Shown here piece by piece: positions 16,809 through 25,448 of a stretch of 43,915 nucleotides of DNA; the first letter of the stretch is position 1, and the number at the start of each line of letters is the position of its first letter. The notes below the pieces were generated by a model. The model searched no databases. It saw only the letters and a program-made list of their open reading frames with translations, and had not been told where the DNA came from. The translations under genes and the position numbers were made by a program. This DNA comes from DASSKO01 sp035690425. Its GTDB lineage: Bacteria > Actinomycetota > Actinomycetes > Propionibacteriales > Nocardioidaceae. The stretch lies in contig DASSKO010000097.1 of NCBI GenBank assembly GCA_035690425.1, forward strand, positions 1-43,915, read 5' to 3'.

Positions 16809-18412
16809 GCCAAGGTCTCCAGGAGCTGGCGTACCCCGGATGCAGGGTCGCGCAGGTGCAGCCGCAGGACCGGCCGCCCGCGCTGGGCGAGTACGTCGGC
16901 GTCGCCGGCGGCTTGTGCCGCGATCAGGGTGCCGAAGCTGAACGGCCGTTCGGGGATCTCGACGTCCTGCGGCTCCTCGGCCGTTACCTGCACGAAGACG
17001 CCGCGTGCCGGGCCGCCCTTGTGATACTGGCCCGTGGAGTGCAGGAACCGCGGACCCCACCCGAAGGTCACTGGTCGTGACGTGCGCCGGGACAGCGCCG
17101 GTCGGGCCTGCACCAGGTCGACGTCTCGTACGGGGTCGAGGTAGGCCATCACCGCGAGGTAGCCGTCGTCCTCGAGGGTCGACAGCAGGGCCTGGACCGC
17201 ACCCGGCAGCGTGTCGACGCCCGCCAGCAGCCCGGAGGACCCCCGCACCTCGACCACACCATCGGTGAACGCGGCCGGCTCCGGAGCAGGCTGGTGGTCG
17301 AGCAGGCCGCGCGCGGCGTCCTTGGCGCTCTCCACGTCGGGCTGGTCGAACGGGTTGATGCCCAGCAGCCGCCCGGCTACCGCCGTGGCCAGCTCCCAGA
17401 GGAGGAACTGGGCGCCGAGGGGCCCCGACGTCAGCACCGTGGGGACGCCGCCGTCGGCGCGGCCCTCCGCCTCGTCGGCCCGGGCGAGCAGCACGCCGCG
17501 CACGAGGTCGGGGGCATCGCTGCGCATCTCCGGGGCGTCGGGGGACTCCACCGCGATCGGCAGCAGCCCGCGGCCGTTCTTGCCGGTGCTCTCGGCGATC
17601 AGCTGCTCGGCCCAGGCCGGGAAGCCCACGATCGCCGAGCCGTCGGAGGTCAGCACGACCTTGTCCCGGGCGGTGTGGTCGGCGAGCGCGCAGCTGAGCA
17701 CCAACGCCGGGTTGCCGACGTCGTCGGCGCGCAGCTGCGCGGCGACCTCGTCGGCCTCGTCGAGCAGCTCGGACACGTCCACGCCGGCCAGACCCGCCGG
17801 CACCAGCCCGAACGCGGTCAGCGCGCTGTACCGGCCTCCGACGTGGGGGTCGGCGAGGAAGACCTTGCGGTAGCCGGCGTCCTTCGCAAGCTGCTCGAAC
17901 GGCGAGCCGGGGTCGGTGACCACGACCAGCCGGGAGGCGGCGTCGATGCCGGCCTCGGTGAAGGCGCGCACGAACGCGCGCCGCTGACTGTCGGTCTCGA
18001 CGGTGCCGCCGGACTTGCTGGACACCACCACGACGGTGCGCTGCAGGTCGCCGGCCAGCGCCCGGGTGATCACCGACGGGTTGGTGGAGTCGAGCACCAC
18101 CAGGTCGACTCCGTAGGAGCGGGTGATCACCTCCGGTGCCAACGACGAGCCACCCATGCCGCACAGCACGACCCGGTCGATGCCCTCACCCCACAGCTCG
18201 GCCCGCAGCGCGTCGATCTCGGCGAGCAGGTGCCGTGAGGACTCGGCCAGCTCGACCCAGTTCAGCCGGACGGCGGCCTCCGACTCCGCCTCCGGGCCCC
18301 ACAGCGTGGCGTCCTTGGCGAAGAGTCGCGACGCCACCCGGTCGCCGACGAGCTGGTCGAGGGTCGCGCTGTGGTTCGTGTCGTCCGCGACGACCGCGAG
18401 CGGGTCCTTCAC
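16805..18412 (-). CDS. pgi: Glucose-6-phosphate isomerase (SIS-domain actinobacterial type)
   Basis: This enzyme interconverts glucose 6-phosphate and fructose 6-phosphate, linking glycolysis with the cluster's dehydrogenase and transketolase. The 535-residue product has sugar-isomerase motifs LCGMGGSSLAPEV, VVVSSKSGGTVETDS, and GGRYSALTAFGLVPA. Start GTG 18412 overlaps the tal stop by four bases with AAGGA upstream. The activity is inferred from the family and the clustering with zwf and tal. Confidence 0.92.
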   Translation of the reverse strand: MKDPLAVVADDTNHSATLDQLVGDRVASRLFAKDATLWGPEAESEAAVRLNWVELAESSRHLLAEIDALRAELWGEGIDRVVLCGMGGSSLAPEVITRSYGVDLVVLDSTNPSVITRALAGDLQRTVVVVSSKSGGTVETDSQRRAFVRAFTEAGIDAASRLVVVTDPGSPFEQLAKDAGYRKVFLADPHVGGRYSALTAFGLVPAGLAGVDVSELLDEADEVAAQLRADDVGNPALVLSCALADHTARDKVVLTSDGSAIVGFPAWAEQLIAESTGKNGRGLLPIAVESPDAPEMRSDAPDLVRGVLLARADEAEGRADGGVPTVLTSGPLGAQFLLWELATAVAGRLLGINPFDQPDVESAKDAARGLLDHQPAPEPAAFTDGVVEVRGSSGLLAGVDTLPGAVQALLSTLEDDGYLAVMAYLDPVRDVDLVQARPALSRRTSRPVTFGWGPRFLHSTGQYHKGGPARGVFVQVTAEEPQDVEIPERPFSFGTLIAAQAAGDADVLAQRGRPVLRLHLRDPASGVRQLLETLA

Positions 18413-19539
18413 TGCTGAGCATCCTTCTTGGCGGCGTCGAGCGCGTCGGAGACCGTGTCGAGCAGCTCCTTCCAGGAGGCCTCGAACTTCTCGACGCCCT
18501 CGTCCTCGAGCACCTGCACCACGTCGTCGTAGTCGACACCGAGCTCACCGAGCCGGTCCAGCACCGACTGGGCGTCCTGGTAGTTGCCGGTGACCGTGTC
18601 GGCAGGGTCGCCCCGGACCTCACCGTGGTCGCCGAACGCCTCCAGGGTCGCCTCGGGCATCGTGTTGACCACGCCGGGCGCGACCAGCTCCTCCACGTAC
18701 ATCGTGTCCGGCAGGTCGGGGTCCTTGACCGACGTCGACGCCCACAGCGGGCGCTGCTTGTGCGCACCGGCTGCCGCCAGCGCCTCCCAGCGATCCCCGG
18801 TGAAGGTCTGCTCGAAGCGCTGGTAGGCGAGCCGGGCGTTGGCCACCGCTGCCTTGCTCTTCATCGCGGCCGCCTCCTCACCGCCGATCTTGTCCAACCG
18901 CTTGTCGACCTCGGTGTCCACCCGGCTGACGAAGAACGACGCGACCGAGTGGATCGTGGACACGTCGTGGCCGTTCTCCCTGGCCTGCTCCAAGCCCGCG
19001 ACGTAGGCCTCCATCACCTCGGCGTAGCGGTCGAGGGAGAAGATGAGGGTCACGTTGACGCTCATGCCTTGCGCGATCGTGGCGGTGATGGGTCCGAGAC
19101 CGGCCTTGGTGGCAGGGATCTTGATGAACAGGTTCGGGCGGTCCACCAGCCACCACAGGGCCTTGGCCTCGGCCTGCGTCGCGTCGGAGTCGTGGGCGAG
19201 GCCCGGGTCGACTTCGAGCGACACCCGCCCGTCGAGCCCGTCGGTCGCGTCGTGCACCGGCTGGAGCACGTCACAGCCCCAGCGCACGTCGTAGGTCGTG
19301 ATCATCCGCACGGCCTCCTCGAGGCCGACACCGCGTACGGCGAGGTCGTGCACCTGTTCGGCGTACTCGTCGGCGTCGGTCACTGCCTTGGAGAAGATCG
19401 TCGGGTTCGACGTCACACCGACGAGGTGCTTGTGATCGCGCAGGTCGGTGAGCTGGCCCGTGCGCAGGCGTTCGCGCGAGATGTCGTCGAGCCAGATGGC
19501 GACACCTGCGTCGGAGAGCTTCTTGAGGCGGTCGTTCAT
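18409..19539 (-). CDS. tal: Transaldolase
   Basis: Transaldolase moves a dihydroxyacetone unit between sedoheptulose 7-phosphate and glyceraldehyde 3-phosphate. The 376-residue product has the N-terminal GVTSNPTIFSKAV block, the LFIKIPATKAGL segment with the Schiff-base lysine, and MSVNVTLIFSLDRY. This longer, actinobacterial form has a C-terminal part that continues to AKKDAQQ. ATG 19539 is preceded by AAGGAG at seven bases and lies 29 bases after tkt. Confidence 0.97.
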   Translation of the reverse strand: MNDRLKKLSDAGVAIWLDDISRERLRTGQLTDLRDHKHLVGVTSNPTIFSKAVTDADEYAEQVHDLAVRGVGLEEAVRMITTYDVRWGCDVLQPVHDATDGLDGRVSLEVDPGLAHDSDATQAEAKALWWLVDRPNLFIKIPATKAGLGPITATIAQGMSVNVTLIFSLDRYAEVMEAYVAGLEQARENGHDVSTIHSVASFFVSRVDTEVDKRLDKIGGEEAAAMKSKAAVANARLAYQRFEQTFTGDRWEALAAAGAHKQRPLWASTSVKDPDLPDTMYVEELVAPGVVNTMPEATLEAFGDHGEVRGDPADTVTGNYQDAQSVLDRLGELGVDYDDVVQVLEDEGVEKFEASWKELLDTVSDALDAAKKDAQQ

Positions 19540-19568
19540 CGTGTGACTCCTTATTCGGCGTGCTCGGC

Positions 19569-21779
19569 TTACTCGACGGGGTTGGCGGGGTCGTCGCCCG
19601 GCCCGATGGGTCCGGAGGCACCGGTGTGCACGGCCGCACCCGAACCGCCGATCGCGGCCGCGGCCTCGATGCTGTCCCTGGCGGCCTGCACCACGGCGTC
19701 GGCGGTGATGCCGAACTCCCGGTAGAGGGTGGCGTAGTCGGCGGAGGCGCCGTAGTGGTCGAGGCTGACGATCCGGCCCGCGTCGCCGACGACCTCGCGC
19801 CAGCCCTGGGCGACCGCGGCCTCGACCGAGACCCGCGCCCGCACCGAGGGTGGGACGACGGAGTTGCGGTAGCCGGCGTCCTGGCTGTCGAACCACTCCT
19901 TGCACGGCATCGACACGACGCGTGCTCGCACACCTTCGGCCGCCAGGGTCTCCCGGGCCTCCACCGCGAGCTGCACCTCCGAACCCGTTGCGACGAGGAC
20001 GACGTCCGGGTCGCCGCCGGATGCGGCCTCCGGAGCGTCGAGCAGCACGTAAGCGCCTCTGGCCACGCCGTCGCTCTCGGCGTACCCGTCGGTGCCACGC
20101 GGAAACGTGGGGACGTTCTGCCGGGTCAGCACCAGCCCGGCTGGGCGGTCGTCGTGCTCCAGGATCGTGCGCCAGGCAGCGACGACCTCGTTGGCGTCGG
20201 CGGGGCGCACCACGTCGAGCCCGGGGATCGCGCGCAGTGCCGCCAGGTGTTCGATCGGCTGGTGCGTGGGCCCGTCCTCGCCGAGACCGATCGAGTCGTG
20301 TGTCCACACGTAGGTGACGGGCAGCTTCATCAGCGCGGCCAGCCGCACGGCCGGGCGCATGTAGTCGCTGAAGATCAAGAACGTGCCGCCGTACGGCCGG
20401 GTGCCGCCGTGCAGCGCCATGCCGTTGAGGACCGACCCCATGCCGTGCTCGCGGACACCGAAGTGCAGCACCCGGCCGTACCAGTCGCCCTCGAACTTCT
20501 CGGTCGAGTGCTCCGGTGGCAGGAAGGACATTTCGCCGTCGGGCGTGGTGTTGTTGGAGCCGGCCAGGTCGGCCGACCCGCCCCACAGCTCGGGCAGCCG
20601 GGCGACGATCGCGGACAGCACCGTGCCCCCGGCCTTGCGGGTGGCCACGCCCTTCTCGTCGGCGTCGAAGCTCGGCAGCGCGTCGGTCCACCCGGCCGGC
20701 AGCCGGCGCTCCCGCAGCCGGTGGAACAGCTCCGCCCGCTCGCCGGCCTCCTTCTCCCACGCGTCGAAGGCGGTCTGCCACTCCTGCTGGACATCTGCGC
20801 CGCGGTCACGGGCAGTGCGGGTGTGCTCGAGTACGTCGGCCGGCACCTCGAAGCTCTTGTCCGGGTCGAAGCCGAGGAGCTTCTTGGTGGCGGCCACCTC
20901 GTCGGCGCCGAGTGCCGAGCCGTGTGCGGCGCCGGTGTTGCGCGCGTTCGGCGCCGGCCAGGCGATGACCGTGCGCAACAGGATGAAGCTGGGTCGGCTC
21001 GTCTCGGCGCGGGCGGCGGCCAGCGCATCCCACAGGCCCTGCGCGTCCTCCTCGTAGTCGCGGCCGCCGTGGGTCCAGTCGACGACCTGCACGTGCCAGC
21101 CGTAGGCGGCATAGCGCGCGGCGACGTCCTCGGTGAGCGCCACGTCGGTGTTGTCCTCGATCGAGATCTCGTTGTCGTCGTAGATCAGGGTGAGGTTGCC
21201 GAGCTGCTGGTGCCCCGCGAGCGAGGACGCCTCGGAGGCGACGCCCTCCTGGATGTCGCCGTCGCTGGCGATGCAGTAGATCTGGTGGTCGAAGACGCTC
21301 TCGCCGGCCGGCGCGTCGGGGTCGTACAGACCCCGCTCACGACGGGCCGCCATCGCCATCCCGACGGCATTGCCGACACCCTGGCCGAGCGGGCCGGTCG
21401 TGGTCTCGACGCCGTCGGTGTGTCCGTGCTCGGGATGGCCGGGGGTGAGGCTGCCCCAGGTGCGCAGTGCCGCGAGGTCGTCGATCTCCAGGCCGTAGCC
21501 GGCGAGGTAGAACTGGATGTAGAGGGTCAGGCTGGTGTGTCCGGCGGAGAGCACGAAGCGGTCGCGGCCCGTCCAGGTCGGGTCGGCCGGGTTGTGCCGC
21601 ATCAGCTTTCCGTACAGCAGGTGTGCGACCGGGGCGAGGCTCATCGCCGTACCCGGGTGGCCGCTGCCGCACTTCTCGACCGCGTCCATGGCCAAGACCT
21701 TGATGGTGTCGACCGTCCGTCGGTCCAGGTCGGTCCACTCGAGCGGTGCGGTGGACGCGGTCGACATGGCGTTGCTCAC
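19569..21779 (-). CDS. tkt: Transketolase
   Basis: This thiamine diphosphate enzyme transfers two-carbon units in the non-oxidative pentose phosphate pathway. The 736-residue product has CGSGHPGTAMSLAP, the cofactor block SDGDIQEG, and the RDRFVLSAGH segment. I chose GTG 21779 because AGAGGGGAC is properly spaced; ATG at 21767 four codons later is the alternative, and upstream in-frame codons are less likely. It heads the six-gene pentose phosphate operon and is divergent from ctaB. Confidence 0.97.
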   Translation of the reverse strand: MSNAMSTASTAPLEWTDLDRRTVDTIKVLAMDAVEKCGSGHPGTAMSLAPVAHLLYGKLMRHNPADPTWTGRDRFVLSAGHTSLTLYIQFYLAGYGLEIDDLAALRTWGSLTPGHPEHGHTDGVETTTGPLGQGVGNAVGMAMAARRERGLYDPDAPAGESVFDHQIYCIASDGDIQEGVASEASSLAGHQQLGNLTLIYDDNEISIEDNTDVALTEDVAARYAAYGWHVQVVDWTHGGRDYEEDAQGLWDALAAARAETSRPSFILLRTVIAWPAPNARNTGAAHGSALGADEVAATKKLLGFDPDKSFEVPADVLEHTRTARDRGADVQQEWQTAFDAWEKEAGERAELFHRLRERRLPAGWTDALPSFDADEKGVATRKAGGTVLSAIVARLPELWGGSADLAGSNNTTPDGEMSFLPPEHSTEKFEGDWYGRVLHFGVREHGMGSVLNGMALHGGTRPYGGTFLIFSDYMRPAVRLAALMKLPVTYVWTHDSIGLGEDGPTHQPIEHLAALRAIPGLDVVRPADANEVVAAWRTILEHDDRPAGLVLTRQNVPTFPRGTDGYAESDGVARGAYVLLDAPEAASGGDPDVVLVATGSEVQLAVEARETLAAEGVRARVVSMPCKEWFDSQDAGYRNSVVPPSVRARVSVEAAVAQGWREVVGDAGRIVSLDHYGASADYATLYREFGITADAVVQAARDSIEAAAAIGGSGAAVHTGASGPIGPGDDPANPVE

Positions 21780-21890
21780 GGTGGTGAGTCCCCTCTCGCG
21801 ACGATGGTTGTCGGCCTTCACGACGCTACCCACAACGAGCGTATCGGCTCACCCGCTCGGGCCGGTTCGGCCGTTGCTGGGGCCCGGCAC

Positions 21891-21896
21891 TAGACT
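21891..21896 (+). promoter_or_regulatory. -10 element for ctaB
   Basis: TAGACT would start transcription near 21903 and give a leader of about 60 bases. The 183-bp tkt-ctaB interval also has TAGCGT on the minus strand at 21823-21828, a weaker candidate -10 for tkt. Confidence 0.4.
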
Positions 21897-21962
21897 CGCC
21901 GTGATCCGCGCCGGACTGCCTTCGTGCCGGCACATCTCAACTGACCAGACCGAGGTTTTCTT

Positions 21963-22913
21963 GTGACGGCCGTCGACCCGCAGGTGCCGCTGGTGGAGCG
22001 CCGTAACGGGCGACAGCCGTCGCACCGTCCCGGCGTCCGGGGCGTCATCCTCGCGTACGTCGGCCTGACCAAGCCCCGCATCATCGAGCTGTTGCTGGTC
22101 ACCACGATCCCGGTCATGTTCCTTGCTGCCCGGGGTGTACCCGATCTGTGGCTGGTTATCGCCACCATGGTCGGTGGCACGATGTCGGCCGGCTCGGCGA
22201 ACGTGCTCAACTGCGTGCTCGACCGCGACATCGACGAGCGGATGCGGCGCACCCGCCGGCGTCCGCTCCCGCGGCACGTCGTCGGCGCGCTGCCCGCCCT
22301 CGTCTTCGGGCTGGCCCTGGGCGTGGCCTCCACCCTGTGGCTGGGCTTCTTCGTCAACTGGCTGTCGGCGGCGCTCGCACTGGCCGCGAACCTCTTCTAC
22401 GTCGTCGGCTACACGATGCTGCTCAAACGACACACCGCCCACAACGTCGTCTGGGGCGGTGCAGCAGGGTGCTTCCCGGCGCTGATCGGATGGACGGCGG
22501 TCACCGGGTCCCTGACGTGGACCCCTGTCGTCCTGTTCCTCGTCGTGTTCTTCTGGACGCCGCCGCACACCTGGGCGCTGGCGTTCCGCTATCGCGACGA
22601 CTACGCGGCAGCCGACGTACCGATGCTGCCGGTCGTCGCTGCACCGCGTCGGGTGACCGGCGAGATCGTGGCCTACTCCTACGCCACCGTGGCCACCAGC
22701 CTGGTGCTGTGGCCGGTCGCGGACACCGGTGCGCTCTATGTGGTCGCCGCGGCAGTGCTGGGAGTGTCGCTGCTGGCCTCTGCGCATCTGCTGCATGGCC
22801 GGGCCGTCGCCGGAGCCGACGGGACGGCGCTGCGCCCGATGCGGCTGTTCCACTGGTCCAACATGTATCTCGCGCTGCTGTTCGTCTCGGTCGCCGTCGA
22901 CGCCATGATGTGA
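21963..22913 (+). CDS. ctaB: Protoheme IX farnesyltransferase (heme O synthase)
   Basis: The enzyme adds a farnesyl chain to heme B to make heme O, the precursor of the heme A that CtaA makes. The 316-residue UbiA-family membrane protein has LTKPRIIELLLVTT, the prenyl-diphosphate motif NVLNCVLDRDIDERM, and the second polar motif around YRDDYAAADVPMLP, with about eight hydrophobic helices. GTG 21963 follows CGAGG by about eight bases. ctaA lies only 0.8 kb away, on the other strand. Confidence 0.96.
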   Translation: MTAVDPQVPLVERRNGRQPSHRPGVRGVILAYVGLTKPRIIELLLVTTIPVMFLAARGVPDLWLVIATMVGGTMSAGSANVLNCVLDRDIDERMRRTRRRPLPRHVVGALPALVFGLALGVASTLWLGFFVNWLSAALALAANLFYVVGYTMLLKRHTAHNVVWGGAAGCFPALIGWTAVTGSLTWTPVVLFLVVFFWTPPHTWALAFRYRDDYAAADVPMLPVVAAPRRVTGEIVAYSYATVATSLVLWPVADTGALYVVAAAVLGVSLLASAHLLHGRAVAGADGTALRPMRLFHWSNMYLALLFVSVAVDAMM

Positions 22914-23018
22914 GGCTGGCATTTGCCGCCCCCTGGGCGCACACTGGCCAAGAGGACGTAGATACCGGCACCCGCCCGGCCACACCGTCGGGCACACTGA
23001 GCACACCCTGGGGACGCT

Positions 23019-23714
23019 ATGCGGGACCAGAAGCAGCACTTCGACGTCGTACCGATCCTCTCGCGCGGCAAGCACCGAAGTCCGCGCCGGGGCGCCTGCT
23101 TCATGGAGATGGCGTCCTACCTCGCCGGTGAGCGCTGGTCCGACCATCCCGGATGCACCCACCCGCTGCTGGCCGAGATGGCCCGACTCGTCAACGACCA
23201 CACCTCCGACGCCGCACGGCACCGGCTGGTCGACCTGATCCCCAGCGTGATCGGGCTGACCAGCGACGACCCGCGCTGGGACGCCGAGATCGCGCTGCGG
23301 GCGGCCACGGCCGCGCTGCCGGTCGCCTCCGTCGAACGGCAGCAGGCGCTGGCCGTCGGGGTGCTGACCAGCGAGCGGATGGTGGCCGAGCTGGCCGGGC
23401 AGCCACCCGGCAGTCTGCGGGAGTCCAGCCGGACGGCGCTGGCGGCGGCCCCGCTGGCGCACACCTGGGCCCGGCAGTTCGCGCGAAGCTCCCGGGTGTC
23501 GCGCCGCGGGTTCCGGCGGCACGCGGCGCCGACCATCGTGCGCTGCGCCGTGCAGGGCCTGGCGACGGCCTGCGTCGACGACGCCGACACCCGCATGGAG
23601 CAGCTGCTCCGGTCGACCATCGCCTTCTGCGCGGCGTCAAGAGCCGCCGCTCATGTTGCCCCGGCGACGCCCGCGTCGGATCCTCCGGTCAGCCGCGCCG
23701 GCCGCCGCGGCTGA
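23019..23714 (+). CDS. Lineage-restricted hypothetical protein
   Basis: This 231-residue protein starts at ATG 23019 with GGGGA five bases upstream. It has no membrane helix or signal peptide. The N-terminus HFDVVPILSRGKHRSPRRG and the block CFMEMASYLAGERWSDHP look like a conserved globular family, and I recall similar hypothetical proteins in Nocardioidaceae, without a known function. The C-terminus is Ala/Arg-rich. It lies between ctaB and ctaA, and its last 26 bases overlap the end of ctaA convergently. A role in heme A or oxidase biogenesis is possible from position only. Confidence 0.75.
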   Translation: MRDQKQHFDVVPILSRGKHRSPRRGACFMEMASYLAGERWSDHPGCTHPLLAEMARLVNDHTSDAARHRLVDLIPSVIGLTSDDPRWDAEIALRAATAALPVASVERQQALAVGVLTSERMVAELAGQPPGSLRESSRTALAAAPLAHTWARQFARSSRVSRRGFRRHAAPTIVRCAVQGLATACVDDADTRMEQLLRSTIAFCAASRAAAHVAPATPASDPPVSRAGRRG

Positions 23715-24642
23715 GGAGCGTCCGTCCGAGCTGGTCATGCCGCCGTCGGACCTTGGTGCCGGCGACGACGAGCAGGAGCCGGGTGACGGCGGCGGCCAGC
23801 AGGGCGGCGCCGAGCAGGTGCAGGCCGACCAGCAGCTCGGGCAGGTCGAGGTAGTACTGGGTGAACCCGACCGCGGCCTGCGCCAGCTCGACCCCCACCA
23901 GCACCCACCCGGCCCGGCGGACGTGGGTGGCGGCTCCGGCGCGGTGCAGCACCGCAACGGTTGCGACCGACACCGCCACGAGCACGTAGACCGCGGCGGC
24001 GTGCACGTGGCTCCACAGCTGTGGGTCCAGGCCGTTGCGCGGCGCGTCGACATCACCGGCGTGCGGCCCGGACCCGGTCACGACGGTGCCGAGGTAGAGC
24101 ACCACGAACGCCGAACCGTACGCGGCCACCGCCAGCCGGACCGTGAGTCGCGAGGGCACACCGGCCTCGGGGTCGCGCAGCCGGAAGATCAGCAGCACCG
24201 CGGCCGAGATCATCAGCATCGACAGCATCAGGTGCAGGCCGACGATCCACGGGTTCAGGTCGGTGAGCACGGTGACGCCACCGAGCACGGCCTGCCCGGG
24301 GATTCCCAGCGCCAGCGCGGTGGCCAGCCGGCGCACCGAGCGCGAACGGGGGAGCAGGTTCATCGCGGCCACCCAGGTGGCGACCGCGATCGCGGCGAGC
24401 ACGAACGTCATCATCCGGTTGCCGAACTCGATCACACCGTGCACACCGAGGGCACCGTGCGGCACGAACGAGCCCTGCGTGCACTGCGGCCAGGTGGGGC
24501 ACCCCAGCCCGGACGCGGTGAGGCGGACGGCCCCGCCGGTGACGACGATGGCGATGTTGCCGACCAGGGTCGCGATCGCCAGCGGGTGGATCCAGCGAGC
24601 GGCGAGGGCGCTACCGCTCACCGCCGGCCGCCGCGCTTCCAT
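23689..24642 (-). CDS. ctaA: Heme A synthase (COX15/CtaA)
   Basis: CtaA oxidises heme O to heme A for cytochrome aa3. The 317-residue membrane protein has about eight hydrophobic helices, a first loop Cys pair in SGLGCPTWPQC, and heme-ligand histidines in VHGVIEFGNR, GLHLMLS, and the second-half WSHVHAA and GLHLLGA. The chosen ATG 24642 is the third of three in-frame starts (GTG 24672, GTG 24657, ATG 24642), each preceded by GGGAG/GGGAA at eight bases; GTG 24681 overlapping the permease stop is a fourth. It is last in the operon with the ABC transporter. Confidence 0.93.
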   Translation of the reverse strand: MEARRPAVSGSALAARWIHPLAIATLVGNIAIVVTGGAVRLTASGLGCPTWPQCTQGSFVPHGALGVHGVIEFGNRMMTFVLAAIAVATWVAAMNLLPRSRSVRRLATALALGIPGQAVLGGVTVLTDLNPWIVGLHLMLSMLMISAAVLLIFRLRDPEAGVPSRLTVRLAVAAYGSAFVVLYLGTVVTGSGPHAGDVDAPRNGLDPQLWSHVHAAAVYVLVAVSVATVAVLHRAGAATHVRRAGWVLVGVELAQAAVGFTQYYLDLPELLVGLHLLGAALLAAAVTRLLLVVAGTKVRRRHDQLGRTLLSRGGRRG

Positions 24643-24685
24643 CTGCTTCGCTCCCACCTGCTTCGTTCCCACCTGCTTCACTCCC
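24641..24685 (-). repeat. Three 15-bp tandem repeats over the ctaA start region
   Basis: Three units (24641-24655, 24656-24670, 24671-24685) share the pattern, read on the minus strand, of GGGA then GCGAAGCAG-like bases then a start-codon context. Each supplies a Shine-Dalgarno-like GGGAG/GGGAA, an 8-base spacer, and GTG or ATG in the same frame. They join the permease stop to ctaA. Confidence 0.85.
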
Positions 24686-25448
24686 AACGGAAGGTCCGGG
24701 CGGTGAGCAGGCCGCCGATCGCGGCCCAGACCAGCAGCACGGCAAGCGCCGGCCAGCCGACCGATCCCTCGCCGAGGGCGGTGGCGAGCCCCTCGTGCAA
24801 GGCTCCCGACGGAAGCAGCCGCAGGACCGCGCCGAACTCGCCGTACTCCCGCGGCGCCACGACCACGCCTCCGCCGATGGCCAGCAGCACGAAGACCAGG
24901 TTGGCCGCGGCGAGCGTCGCCTCGGCGCGCAGCGTGCCCGCCATCAACAGGCCGAGCGCGGCAAATGCCAGGGTGCCGAGCAGCACGGTCAGCGCGACGC
25001 CCAGGAGCGTGCCGAGGCCGGCGGAAGGGCGCCACCCCAGGGCCAGCGCCGCACCCGCGACCACGGCGATCTGCGCGGCCTCGACCAGCAGCAGCGCGCC
25101 GGTCTTGCCCAGCAGCAGCCCGGACCGGGGGAGCGGTGAGCTGCCCAGCCACTTGATCACCCCGTAGCGGCGCTCGAAGCCGGTGGCGATGGCCAGCGAG
25201 GTGAACGCCGTCGACATCACCGCGAGCGCGATCACGCCCGGCGTCAGCCGCGCCGCCGCGTCACCGGCCACCAGGTCGAAGCGTTCCGCCGCCAGGACCC
25301 CGGCGAACAGCACCACGAGCGGGATCACCAGCGCGAGCACGAGCTGCTCGCCGTTGCGCAGCAGAAGCCGGGTCTCCATCAGCGCGTGCCGCCGCACCTG
25401 ACGGTGCATCGGCGCGGCGCCGGGCGCGGGGGCGAATGCGCCGGTCAT
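24678..25448 (-). CDS. ABC-2 type transporter permease
   Basis: The 256-residue integral membrane protein has about six hydrophobic helices and a conserved GFERRYGVIKWLGSSPLPR block typical of ABC-2 exporters. Its ATG overlaps the ATPase stop by four bases (ATGA), so the two subunits are translated together. The substrate is unknown; the constant link to ctaA in Actinobacteria suggests a role in cytochrome oxidase or heme maturation, which is inference. Confidence 0.9.
   Translation of the reverse strand: MTGAFAPAPGAAPMHRQVRRHALMETRLLLRNGEQLVLALVIPLVVLFAGVLAAERFDLVAGDAAARLTPGVIALAVMSTAFTSLAIATGFERRYGVIKWLGSSPLPRSGLLLGKTGALLLVEAAQIAVVAGAALALGWRPSAGLGTLLGVALTVLLGTLAFAALGLLMAGTLRAEATLAAANLVFVLLAIGGGVVVAPREYGEFGAVLRLLPSGALHEGLATALGEGSVGWPALAVLLVWAAIGGLLTARTFRWE

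Noticed and set aside
14958..17024. A 688-codon plus-strand open frame opposite opcA and zwf
   Set aside because: It is a G+C-driven shadow of the real minus-strand genes, with no family motifs and low-complexity Arg/Gly/Asp composition.
15282..18164. A single long zwf protein of 960 codons
   Set aside because: The upstream 450 codons lie in a shadow frame of pgi; zwf begins at 16808 with a ribosome-binding site and a 4-bp overlap.
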